A stretch of DNA of 8,593 nt from Dialister sp. (GCA_022722495.1 JAIJLI010000062.1:1-8593), one strand, 5' to 3'. Numbered from the stretch's first letter, positions 1-6,601 are shown. Numbers and translations are program-made. The notes: generated by a model not told the origin, from the letters alone.

Positions 1-163
1 AGGGAAACACTGATTAAATCGTTGTCAGATTTCATTCTTGGATTTTTATACAGAGCAAGGAATCATCTGATGCGTATAGCATGCTATTTAAGGAGGATGA
101 TGACGAAGCTATGTATAAAAAACCATATGAAATTCGACTCTGCGATTGAATCAGCGTTTCCCT
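1..163 (+). repeat. MITE-like palindromic repeat, copy 1
   Basis: The first 21 bases (beginning AGGGAAAC) match the reverse complement of the last 21 (ending GTTTCCCT) with two differences, so the element has terminal inverted repeats. Symmetry continues inward: TTTTTATACA at 43-52 is the exact complement of TGTATAAAAA at 112-121, and ATTTCAT pairs across the element. The whole unit is therefore one long imperfect hairpin with a central loop near 72-92. Bases 10-49 are identical to the reverse complement of 6553-6592 in copy 2. No transposase is encoded, so this looks like a non-autonomous element. It ends 20 bases before the ribosome binding site of the next gene. The left flank lies outside the window, so its target duplication cannot be seen. 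Confidence 0.85.
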
Positions 164-194
164 AGCTATCCACTGATTTTCCAAAGGAGGATCC

Positions 195-1487
195 ATGCAT
201 TCTTCCTTGTTTCATTCGATGACTCGAGCAGGTCTTGCCCTGCTCGTTTCGTCATTCCTGCTTCCCGCCGTGGCAGATGCGGCACCGATCCGCGAAGTGA
301 GCGTCTCCGTCACGGGAGCGGGCGGTATGCCGCCCGCTGTGGAGAAGCGAATCACGGCGAGCATTTCTGCCATAGGAAACCGTATCCTTGTCGGCAAGGA
401 TGAGAGCCTCTTTCGCTCGCACGAGAGCGAGTACGATAAAGTCCTCGCAGACATCGTGAACCGTGTGGTCGTGGGCTATGTGGTAGATGATATATCTGCC
501 GCCTATGGCGAAAAGACAGCGCTTCACGTATCGCTCACTCCCGTCGGGCAGATGATCCGCGAGGTGGAGACTGAGATCGACTACGGGAATCTGTCTCCGG
601 AAGCGGCAGCGCTGGTGAAGAAGGATACCGCTGGTGTACCGCTCCTTATGAGTCAGCTCCTCTCGGGGCTTCCCGTCGATTCGGTCGGCTGGGCGGAGAG
701 TGTCTCTGCGTCTGCCGGGCGAGAGCTTCTTAAGGAGATTCTCCCGGAATTTACCGCCAACTTCGAAGTGACCTCGGGGGAGAAGACAAAGGTGCGGATC
801 TCCCTCATCCCGCAGGGGACGATCGTCCGTACCGGAAAGCTCACCCTGCACAAGACCACCATTCCGCGCCTCCTGATGTTGCGCGCGGTGAATGAGACGG
901 AACATGCCCTTCGTAGTCTTGAAGGGCTTCCGCTCGCTTTTGTCGCCCGCCATCAGAAGGATCTGGCTGCCTCGATGAATGACATCCTCGCCAAGGACCC
1001 CTTCATTGAAAAGTATGGCATAGAGACAAAGGCCTATCTTTACCCGGGAGAGATCACAGAACTCAAAGTCGATGCACTGACCGATCACTGGATCATCCGC
1101 ACGGAAGCATGGATGGATGCCGGGCGCGATGGAAATCGCAATACGGCGATCGAAGGCATGCTCGGGCATTTCGTGGGCAGGAACAATGTGATCTTCGGCG
1201 AGGTTCGCTTCTACCCCGGCCCAGTCGACTGGAATGTCTATGGGGGGTGGTACCATCACTTCGGACGCGTCATGGATCTTGGCTATAAGTATGATCTTGT
1301 AGAAAACAGCCACCATGCCTTTGGTCAGATCCCCTTCGGCGAGAACTTCGCCCTGCGCTATGACCGTGATTTCAAGAAAAAAGAGAATGAATATGGATTT
1401 TCCTATAAGATCCATAATTACATGACGATCGAATATGTGTATAATGATGAAGAAGGCAAATGGCTTCGGCTGATTGCCCATTTATAA
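195..1487 (+). CDS. Exported protein with three POTRA-like repeats and a beta-rich C-terminus
   Basis: I do not recognise a named family. The ATG follows AAAGGAGG (183-190) at good spacing. Residues 1-30 form a signal peptide with a probable cleavage site near ADA-AP. Three tandem units of about 90 residues begin near residues 32, 121 and 211. Units one and two share IREV, and the motif GEKT-x(4)-SL-x-P-x-G recurs at residues 105 and 195. Each unit has the strand-helix-helix-strand-strand look of POTRA domains from Omp85 proteins. Residues of about 298-430 are rich in alternating aromatic strands, suggesting a small membrane barrel, although the last residue is Leu rather than the usual Phe or Trp. 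The gene heads an operon with OmpH-like genes and lpxD (22 bases to the next start), so a role in outer-membrane assembly is inferred. It is far shorter than BamA or TamA. The CDS call is firm; the function is a guess. Confidence 0.85.
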   Translation: MHSSLFHSMTRAGLALLVSSFLLPAVADAAPIREVSVSVTGAGGMPPAVEKRITASISAIGNRILVGKDESLFRSHESEYDKVLADIVNRVVVGYVVDDISAAYGEKTALHVSLTPVGQMIREVETEIDYGNLSPEAAALVKKDTAGVPLLMSQLLSGLPVDSVGWAESVSASAGRELLKEILPEFTANFEVTSGEKTKVRISLIPQGTIVRTGKLTLHKTTIPRLLMLRAVNETEHALRSLEGLPLAFVARHQKDLAASMNDILAKDPFIEKYGIETKAYLYPGEITELKVDALTDHWIIRTEAWMDAGRDGNRNTAIEGMLGHFVGRNNVIFGEVRFYPGPVDWNVYGGWYHHFGRVMDLGYKYDLVENSHHAFGQIPFGENFALRYDRDFKKKENEYGFSYKIHNYMTIEYVYNDEEGKWLRLIAHL

Positions 1488-1509
1488 AAAAAGAGGAGAG
1501 TAACCTATC

Positions 1510-2043
1510 ATGATGACAACTCTTGGTAACAAGAAAAACGTAAAGATTTTTTCCTTCGCTTTGGCTGGCGTATTCATCGCCTCCGTGGCAGCGATGGCGG
1601 TGGTATCCATGGGCGATACAGCGAATGCTGCTCCGACCTCTGATATCGGCGTCGTTGACCAGAGAGAAGTGATCTCTGCGAACAGTACCCTCGCGGAGAA
1701 CTACCAGCAGAAGATGAAAGAAACGGCAGATGACATGCAGAAAGACTTTGATGCGAAGTCAGAAGGCATGAGTGATGCGGAAAAAGAAAAACTCTTCGCT
1801 GACATGCAGCAGCAGTTCAATCAGAAGAGACAGGCCATCGAAAAGGACATGGATGATCAGGTGACCGGCGCTGTGAAGTCCGTCGCATCCAAGAAGGGCC
1901 TTGCTCTTGTTGTCGATAAATCTGCTGTCATTTACGGCGGCACAGACATCACGAAGGAAGTCACCGATTCCCTTTCGAAGTCTCTTTCTTCCGCTGCCTC
2001 CTCTTCCGCAGCATCCGCAGCTTCCTCTGAAAGCAAAAAATAA
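1510..2043 (+). CDS. OmpH/Skp family periplasmic chaperone
   Basis: The 177-residue product resembles Skp/OmpH, a trimeric periplasmic chaperone that holds unfolded outer-membrane proteins for the Bam complex. A basic N-terminus (NKKNVK) and a hydrophobic stretch at about 14-32 end in ANAA, a signal peptidase I-type site. The mature protein starts with the typical strand IGVVDQREV, passes through a charged coiled-coil region (about 65-125, rich in K, E, Q and M), and closes with LALVVDKSAVIYGGTDIT, the conserved C-terminal strands of the family. After this comes a low-complexity Ser/Ala tail (about residues 154-174). The start is ATG 1510 behind GAGGAG (1493-1498); ATG 1513 is an in-frame alternative. 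It is the first of three OmpH-like genes in a row, separated from the next by 9 bases. Confidence 0.9.
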   Translation: MMTTLGNKKNVKIFSFALAGVFIASVAAMAVVSMGDTANAAPTSDIGVVDQREVISANSTLAENYQQKMKETADDMQKDFDAKSEGMSDAEKEKLFADMQQQFNQKRQAIEKDMDDQVTGAVKSVASKKGLALVVDKSAVIYGGTDITKEVTDSLSKSLSSAASSSAASAASSESKK

Positions 2044-2052
2044 GGACGTCTC

Positions 2053-2997
2053 ATGAAATATAGAAACTGTGTATACACCATGGCGGCTGCCCTCCTCGTG
2101 GCGTGCTCCCTGGCGGTAAGCGGATGCAGCAATAAAAAAACCGAAGAGCCGGCGCCACCTGCCGTTTCCTATGGTGTGGTCGATTTGGAGACCCTTGTGA
2201 AAGCCCATCCGAAATACAGTACATATTTCCGCCTCGAGACTGAGTACAACCATCTCCTTGATCAGTACCAGAATGAACGAAACAAGCTCATTCACATCGC
2301 CTCTCAGCAGCAGCACATCAAGGCCGCGCTCTCCGATCAGAGCCGGCGCATGGCTGCCGAAAATGAGTGGAAGACGAAGGTCAAGGCAAAAGAAGACGAA
2401 CTGAATGACGGCCTTGCAAAACTCTACAAGGCCATCACCGAAGCGCACAAGAAGGACAGAACCTTCACGCCCGATGGCCTCACTGACGAAGAGCGTGCCG
2501 AGATGGCGAATCTCCAAATGAAGCTCACCGTCCTCGGTGTCACCGGCTCCGAAAAGGAAGAAGTCAAGCAGCGTCTCCATGATCTGATGGACCTTCGCAC
2601 CGAGCGTGCGAAGATGGATACCATCGGATGGACGGAGGACGAAGTGAAAGCGATGAAAGAGGCAAAAGAAAAAGCATCGAAGGAGCTCACTGACTTTTCA
2701 GAGAAGACTGCGAAAGACATCAAGCAGAACCTCGCGGAGGAAACGAACGTCGATGAGCCTCTTCCTGAAGACTCCATCGACCCATCGTGGAACGAAGACT
2801 GGCAACAGAAGATCGATGCCAAACAGAAAGAGATGGCCGCCGTCAAGAAAGAAATAATGGAAGACATCCGGAAAGAAGCTGCCCGCGAGGCCTCTGACAA
2901 GCACCTTTCCATGATCTTTTCGAAATACAAAGCCAATATCCACGCCGAAGACGTGACGGGGGATATGGTGAATCGTATAGTCAATATCACCAAGTAG
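2053..2997 (+). CDS. Long OmpH/Skp-like lipoprotein
   Basis: The N-terminus is a lipoprotein signal: a hydrophobic stretch followed by the lipobox V-S-G-C, with Cys25 as the lipidation site and Ser at +2. By the E. coli Lol rule this favours the outer membrane, but that rule is unproven here. A Pro/Glu-rich linker (EEPAPP) leads to SYGVVDLETLVKAHPKY, an OmpH-type first strand and helix. The middle (about 60-280) is nearly all charged helix or coiled coil with an acidic Pro-containing interruption (DEPLPEDSIDP). The end, DVTGDMVNRIVNITK, aligns with the GG-x-DIT-x(2)-V end of OmpH proteins. At 314 residues it is about twice the usual family length, so its helical arms would be much longer or doubled. 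The ribosome binding site AAGGA (2042-2046) overlaps the stop of the previous gene. OmpH kinship is inferred from both ends and from context. Confidence 0.85.
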   Translation: MKYRNCVYTMAAALLVACSLAVSGCSNKKTEEPAPPAVSYGVVDLETLVKAHPKYSTYFRLETEYNHLLDQYQNERNKLIHIASQQQHIKAALSDQSRRMAAENEWKTKVKAKEDELNDGLAKLYKAITEAHKKDRTFTPDGLTDEERAEMANLQMKLTVLGVTGSEKEEVKQRLHDLMDLRTERAKMDTIGWTEDEVKAMKEAKEKASKELTDFSEKTAKDIKQNLAEETNVDEPLPEDSIDPSWNEDWQQKIDAKQKEMAAVKKEIMEDIRKEAAREASDKHLSMIFSKYKANIHAEDVTGDMVNRIVNITK

Positions 2998-3008
2998 GAG
3001 GAAATCGA

Positions 3009-3470
3009 ATGGCTATGTGGAAAAAACTGGCCTGCGTAGGACTCATTGGCGCAGCACTCGCCTTTGCCGGCTGCGGCAGTGAACATAAAGTGGCAGTCAT
3101 CGACTACCAGAAACTGGAAGCTTCCTCTCCGAAGATCCAGTCTATCGAGAAAGAAATCAACGATAAAGATAAAGAAATCAGAGACCGCCTGGATCAGGAC
3201 TCCCAGAGCGGACTCTCCGATGAAGACATGCAGAAGAAAGTCCAGTCCGCCCAGCAGGAGCGCATGATCTTCATCCAGAGCAAACAGAAACAGATCCAGT
3301 CCATGGTAGAGTCTCAGGCAGCCCAGATCGCGAAAGAAAAGGGCATCGGCATCGTCATGCATAAGAGAGCCGTACCCAGCGGTGCCGTCGACATCACCGA
3401 TGAAGTGATGGCCAAGATCGATGGCACATCGAAAGCGGCATCCGGTGCTGCTTCATCCGCATCCAAGTGA
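3009..3470 (+). CDS. Short OmpH/Skp-like lipoprotein
   Basis: This 153-residue protein has a lipoprotein signal with lipobox F-A-G-C (Cys22, Gly at +2); Phe at -3 is slightly unusual. The body begins HKVAVIDYQKLEASSPKIQ, the OmpH first strand and helix. It continues as a charged coiled coil (about 48-110) and ends with GIGIVMHKRAVPSGAVDITDEV, the conserved family C-terminal strands. A short Ser/Ala-rich tail follows, like that of the gene at 1510. The ribosome binding site AGGAGG (2996-3001) overlaps the TAG of the upstream gene, giving tight translational linkage; ATG 3015 is an in-frame alternative start. It is the third OmpH-like gene in the operon and lies directly before lpxD, the classical ompH-lpxD adjacency. 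It is likely a membrane-tethered chaperone for outer-membrane proteins, on family grounds. Confidence 0.9.
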   Translation: MAMWKKLACVGLIGAALAFAGCGSEHKVAVIDYQKLEASSPKIQSIEKEINDKDKEIRDRLDQDSQSGLSDEDMQKKVQSAQQERMIFIQSKQKQIQSMVESQAAQIAKEKGIGIVMHKRAVPSGAVDITDEVMAKIDGTSKAASGAASSASK

Positions 3471-3478
3471 GGTTCATC

Positions 3479-4501
3479 ATGAAAAAAACAGCAGGTGAAA
3501 TCGCTGCCCTGATCGGCGGCACCCTCTATGGAGACAGCACGGTCTTGATCGACGACGTCGCCAGCGCAGAAAGCGCAGGTCCGTCGCATGTGACCTTTGC
3601 CCGCGGTGTCTACGCTGAGCACATCGAAGAAATGCAGGCCGGTGTCATCCTGGTCGATGAACTCCCCGCCCACTACACGAAGAATCTCATCGTCGTCCCC
3701 GATGCCCGCCGCTCCTTTGGCGAACTCATCGAAGTTTTCCGTCCGGAAAACAAATGGGAACCGGGCATCCATGAGACTGCCGTCATCAGTGAAAAAGCCC
3801 TGATCGGCAAAGACGTCACCATCATGGCGTATGCCGTCATCGAAGAAGGTGCCGAGATCGGAGACGGCTGTGTCATCTACCCGTACTGCTACATCGGAAA
3901 ATATGCGAAGCTCGGCAAAGACTGTGAACTGAATCCGGGCGCCGTCGTACACGAGAACAGCATCTTAGGCGACCGCGTCGTCCTTCGTGCACACGCCGTC
4001 GTCGGCGGTCAGGGCTTCGGCTTTTCCACCGATGAACAGGGTCACCACCATCACATCCGCCAGCTGGGCTGCGCTGTCATCAGAGATGACGTCGAGATCG
4101 GCGCCTGCTCCACCGTCGACAACGGTGCGATGAATAACACCATCGTCGGCAGCGGCACCAAGATCGATAACCTTTGTCATCTGGGACACAATGTCGAAGT
4201 CGGCCAAGACAATTTCCTCTGCGCGCAGGTCGGTATCGCCGGAAGCACCAAGGTCGGCGATCACGTCATCATGGCCGGACAGACCGGCGTGAATGGCCAT
4301 ATCACCATCTGTGACAATGCTGTCTTCGGAGGCAAGACAGGCATCATCGGCACCATCAAGACCCCAGGTACCTACCTCGGCTATCCGGCGAGGACCCACG
4401 CCCAGTGGGGAAGAGTCGAAGCGGCTCTCTCGCATCTGCCGGAACTGATGAAAAAGATCCGCCGTCTGGAAAAGCAACTCGCTGAGAAAGAAGAAAAATA
4501 A
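3479..4501 (+). CDS. lpxD: UDP-3-O-(3-hydroxyacyl)glucosamine N-acyltransferase LpxD
   Basis: LpxD transfers a 3-hydroxyacyl chain from acyl-ACP to the 2-amino group of UDP-3-O-acylglucosamine, the third step of lipid A synthesis. From ATG 3479 the product is 340 residues (E. coli LpxD has 341). Residues 1-95 form the uridine-binding N-domain (TAGEIAALIGGTLYGD, then VASAESAGPSHVTF). About 96-290 are left-handed beta-helix hexapeptide repeats. GHN (His237) and NGH (His274) match the E. coli active-site histidines 239 and 276. A C-terminal charged helix closes it. Four consecutive histidines at 189-192 occupy a loop that is usually not His-rich. An in-frame GTG at 3467 would add four residues and overlap the previous stop, but GTGAGG at 3467-3472 reads better as the ribosome binding site for ATG 3479. 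It is the last gene of the operon; a terminator follows. Confidence 0.95.
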   Translation: MKKTAGEIAALIGGTLYGDSTVLIDDVASAESAGPSHVTFARGVYAEHIEEMQAGVILVDELPAHYTKNLIVVPDARRSFGELIEVFRPENKWEPGIHETAVISEKALIGKDVTIMAYAVIEEGAEIGDGCVIYPYCYIGKYAKLGKDCELNPGAVVHENSILGDRVVLRAHAVVGGQGFGFSTDEQGHHHHIRQLGCAVIRDDVEIGACSTVDNGAMNNTIVGSGTKIDNLCHLGHNVEVGQDNFLCAQVGIAGSTKVGDHVIMAGQTGVNGHITICDNAVFGGKTGIIGTIKTPGTYLGYPARTHAQWGRVEAALSHLPELMKKIRRLEKQLAEKEEK

Positions 4502-4520
4502 AATTCGCTTGAACGCATGT

Positions 4521-4553
4521 AAAAACCACTGAGTAAGTATCTCGGTGGTTTTT
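4521..4553 (+). terminator. Intrinsic terminator after lpxD
   Basis: AAAAACCACTGAG (4521-4533) pairs with CTCGGTGGTTTTT (4541-4553) around a 7-base loop, giving a 13-bp stem with one G-U wobble that runs into a T tract. It lies 20 bases after the lpxD stop. The A tract on the 5' side means it could also work in the reverse direction. Confidence 0.85.
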
Positions 4554-4558
4554 GCTTG

Positions 4559-4759
4559 ATTAGCAATGCAGTGCATTGCTTTTTCCAAACCATGATCCCT
4601 TATCGGCGTCACTATGAATGAAAGCCATTGGAGCATACGTTCTATAGTTTTAATAGGGGAAAACGTGTAGCGACATACTTCAGGAGAGGTCATACTTTCT
4701 ACTAAGTACACTTCGCACATATGATGTTTCTTACCACGCAGGATAACGAAATACCCCAT
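4559..4759 (-). pseudogene. Possible transposase N-terminal remnant
   Basis: On the reverse strand, an ATG at 4759 opens a frame beginning MGYFVILRGKKHH, followed by VYLVES and later IKTIERM. This spacing resembles the N-terminus of IS4/IS1634-like transposases, which often begin with a short strand-rich segment carrying a YL-x-x-ES-type motif and then a basic I-K-x-(I/L)-G segment. No ribosome binding site precedes it and the resemblance fades after about 45 codons. The frame then runs into the lpxD terminator and antisense lpxD, so nothing like a full transposase exists. The match is from memory of family shape only and may be chance. Confidence 0.22.
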
Positions 4760-4938
4760 GAAGTTATATGCAGATTGGGGTACTTATGAATCGTATGCTC
4801 CGTCCCTTTTTAAACCCAGTGAATCCGTTTAACCTGACGATCCACTTTCATAGTAAAGAGGAAGAGTCGAGATAGACTGCATCATTTGATAAAATATATT
4901 CAAAAATCAAGTAAAAAGACTTTATAAATTTGTCACAC

Positions 4939-4952
4939 AATAACTGGTTATT
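4939..4952. promoter_or_regulatory. Palindrome upstream of permease -35 box
   Basis: AATAACTGGTTATT has perfect 6-base arms around a TG centre and ends 3 bases before the -35 box. Its position fits a regulator or activator site; which protein binds is unknown. Confidence 0.35.
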
Positions 4953-4955
4953 CCG

Positions 4956-4984
4956 TTGAATGCAGTCGTGGAAAGCACTATAAT
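4956..4984 (+). promoter_or_regulatory. Sigma70-type promoter of the purine permease
   Basis: TTGAAT (4956-4961) is separated by exactly 17 bases from a perfect TATAAT (4979-4984). Transcription would start near 4991, leaving a leader of about 40 bases before ATG 5032. The near-consensus boxes and optimal spacing make this the best promoter in the window. Confidence 0.8.
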
Positions 4985-4985
4985 G

Positions 4986-4997
4986 TGGCATATGCCA
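4986..4997. promoter_or_regulatory. 12-bp perfect palindrome over the predicted start site (candidate operator)
   Basis: TGGCATATGCCA is fully self-complementary and begins 2 bases after the -10 box, covering the predicted transcription start. This is a typical place for a repressor operator. The regulator is not identifiable from the window. Confidence 0.45.
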
Positions 4998-5031
4998 TCT
5001 GATTAACAGTTTCATAAGGAGGATTCTTTTA

Positions 5032-6360
5032 ATGTTTTCATTTTTACAGTCGTATAGTGAGCAGCGATTTCATCTGCGCGAACTTCATACAGATATCGGT
5101 ACGGAGGTGATCGCTGGGCTGACGATTTTCGCTACGATGGGGTATGTACTGGCCGTTGTTCCGCGCATGATGGCGGAGACTGGTCTGCCGCAGGGCGCGG
5201 TGCTCACCGCGTTGGTTCTGATGATATTTCTGACAACGGTAGCGATGGGACTATATACCAATCGCCCCTTTGTATTAGCGCCAGGCATGGGAAGCGTTGC
5301 GATTTTCTCTATTACGTTGGTGCAGCTCCAGCACGTATCGATCGGGATTGCCAGTGCGATAGTATTTCTAAGCGGTGTTTTATTCATTCTGGTGACACTA
5401 CTCGGCGTGCGAGAAGCCATCATACTGCTCATTCCGCGCGGTATTAAGATTTCTATCAGTGCAGGTGTTGGCATGTTCCTTGCCGTTATTGGCATGCGAA
5501 ATGCCAAGCTACTTGCAGCGAATTCGCAGAAAGTGGCGCTTTCTTTCGGTGATCTCACGCAGCCGGCTGTCGTCCTGGCAGCCATGACATTTGTTATTCT
5601 TCTTGTTTTAGAAACGCGCAAAGTGCGTGGCGCGGCGCTCATTAGTATCGTGGCCGGCACGGTGCTTGGTATTCCGCTGGGGCTCACACACCTGCCGCAG
5701 TCGATTTTTTCCGTACCAGATGGCATCGGTCCAGTTTTTATGCAGTTTGATTTATTCGGAGCACTCGATGTGAAATATCTGCCATACCTCTTTGTATTCT
5801 TTCTGCCGGATTTCTTCTCCAGCTTTGGCACTGCCATTGGCATTGGAGGCAAAGCTGGTTTTCTGGATGAAAATGGCGATTTGCCGCACATTGACAAGGT
5901 CTTTCAGGTAGACTCCATCGCAGCTACGATCGGTTCTTTCTTTACCATCCCTGTACTCATTACGTATCTTGAGTCCGGTGCAGGAGTCGAGGCAGGCGGC
6001 CGTACGGGTCTTACAGGCATCACCACGGCCTGTGCATTCCTGCTTATTCTCGCGGTGACACCGATCGCGCTCATGATCCCGGCGGCGGCGACGGCGCCGA
6101 TACTGATTTATGTCGGAGTCAGCATGATGAGCGGAATGAGAAATCTGGATTACAATGATATCTGCGATTATTTTCCTGCCTTCCTTTGCATTGCATTTAC
6201 GGCGTTCACCTTCAACATTGCGAATGGCATTTCCGTCGCTTTCATTGCATATGTCATCATGAAAGTAGCGGCTGGAAGAATGATGGAACTAAATAAAGGA
6301 CATTACCTTCTAGCCTTGCTGCTAGCGTACTATTTCTATGCGATGGCAGGAATGAAATAG
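5032..6360 (+). CDS. NCS2/AzgA-family purine base permease
   Basis: This 442-residue polytopic membrane protein resembles the AzgA/PbuG/PbuO branch of NCS2 transporters, which import adenine, guanine or hypoxanthine by proton symport. Family blocks in order: TEVIAGLTIFATMGYVL (24-40), LAPGMGSVAIF (82-92), GMFLAVIGMRNAKL (147-160), LPDFFSSFGT (258-267), DENGDLPHIDKV (279-290), TYLESGAGVEAGGRTGLTG (311-329) and FNIANGIS (394-401). The Asp of LPD and Glu314 fall where the family carries substrate-site acidic residues in TM8 and TM10. Two departures from the consensus I remember: SS at 263-264 where V-D-L-F-D-T is usual, and PVLITYLES where T-T-T-Y-I-E-S is usual. These could shift specificity. 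The start is set by AAGGAGG (5016-5022). The gene has its own promoter; adenine is a likely substrate because ade lies downstream, but this is inference. Confidence 0.9.
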   Translation: MFSFLQSYSEQRFHLRELHTDIGTEVIAGLTIFATMGYVLAVVPRMMAETGLPQGAVLTALVLMIFLTTVAMGLYTNRPFVLAPGMGSVAIFSITLVQLQHVSIGIASAIVFLSGVLFILVTLLGVREAIILLIPRGIKISISAGVGMFLAVIGMRNAKLLAANSQKVALSFGDLTQPAVVLAAMTFVILLVLETRKVRGAALISIVAGTVLGIPLGLTHLPQSIFSVPDGIGPVFMQFDLFGALDVKYLPYLFVFFLPDFFSSFGTAIGIGGKAGFLDENGDLPHIDKVFQVDSIAATIGSFFTIPVLITYLESGAGVEAGGRTGLTGITTACAFLLILAVTPIALMIPAAATAPILIYVGVSMMSGMRNLDYNDICDYFPAFLCIAFTAFTFNIANGISVAFIAYVIMKVAAGRMMELNKGHYLLALLLAYYFYAMAGMK

Positions 6361-6438
6361 TAGCTGACTACGAACCCATAAGGGATACTAAAAGGAATAG
6401 ATGTATGATTGTTGTCAGTTGCATGGTTCAAACAACGA
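6361..6438. other. Short spacer after permease, no terminator seen
   Basis: Between the permease stop and repeat copy 2 I see no GC-rich hairpin with a T tract, only a weak GTTG/CAAC pairing. Read-through from the permease into the repeat and ade is therefore possible, which would make the two genes co-transcribed across the element. Confidence 0.4.
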
Positions 6439-6601
6439 AGGAAACGCTGATTCAATCGCAGAGTCAGATTTATATGCATTTTTATTACATAGATTCGTCC
6501 TTACATTCCTTAAATAGCTCGATATTCGCGCCCCCCTGATTGCTTGCTCTGCATAAAAATCCAAGAATGAAATCTGACAACGATTTAATCAGCGGTTTCC
6601 T
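6439..6601 (-). repeat. MITE-like palindromic repeat, copy 2
   Basis: This is the same element as 1-163, inverted, and exactly 163 bases long. It begins AGGAAACGCTGATT and ends AATCAGCGGTTTCCT. The reverse complement of 6553-6592 is identical to bases 10-49 of copy 1; the centre is more diverged, though CTATTTAAGGA is kept. It is flanked by AACAACGA (6431-6438) and AACAACTA (6602-6609), an 8-bp direct repeat with one mismatch, as expected of a target-site duplication. It lies between the permease and ade, 64 bases before the ade start. Confidence 0.88.

Larger units (their letters stand above)
4554..5031. other. Intergenic region between lpxD terminator and purine permease
   Basis: This stretch holds no convincing plus-strand gene. 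The part from about 4880 to 4935 is markedly AT-rich. The 3' end carries the permease promoter and two palindromes, listed separately. The reverse strand of 4559-4759 reads as a possible transposase remnant, also listed separately. No tRNA-like or riboswitch-like fold was recognised; only about 40 bases separate the predicted transcription start from the permease start codon, too few for a purine riboswitch. Confidence 0.6.

Noticed and set aside
22..52. Promoter inside repeat copy 1 (TTGTCA and TATACA)
   Set aside because: The spacing is 19 bases and both boxes are part of the palindrome shared by all copies; not strong enough to call.
97..149. Tiny open frames behind AAGGAGG at 90-96 inside repeat copy 1
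   Set aside because: The ATGs are too close to or too far from the motif, and the frame is not kept in copies 2 and 3; the AAGGA core is part of the repeat.
252..1481. Long reverse-strand open frame of 409 codons opposite the first gene
   Set aside because: The plus-strand gene has a ribosome binding site, a signal peptide and internal protein repeats; the reverse frame has no recognisable motifs and is an antisense shadow.
1759..2580. Reverse-strand open frame across two OmpH-like genes
   Set aside because: It spans two clearly coding plus-strand genes and their junction and has no family-like features.
3467..3478. GTG 3467 as the lpxD start
   Set aside because: It overlaps the upstream stop and adds four residues absent from typical LpxD; GTGAGG works better as the ribosome binding site for ATG 3479. 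It cannot be fully excluded.
4786..4875. 29-codon plus-strand open frame in the intergenic region
   Set aside because: No convincing ribosome binding site and no recognisable sequence; chance is the simpler explanation.
4985..5031. Purine riboswitch in the permease leader
   Set aside because: The leader from the predicted start is about 40 bases and lacks the three-way-junction pattern of purine riboswitches.
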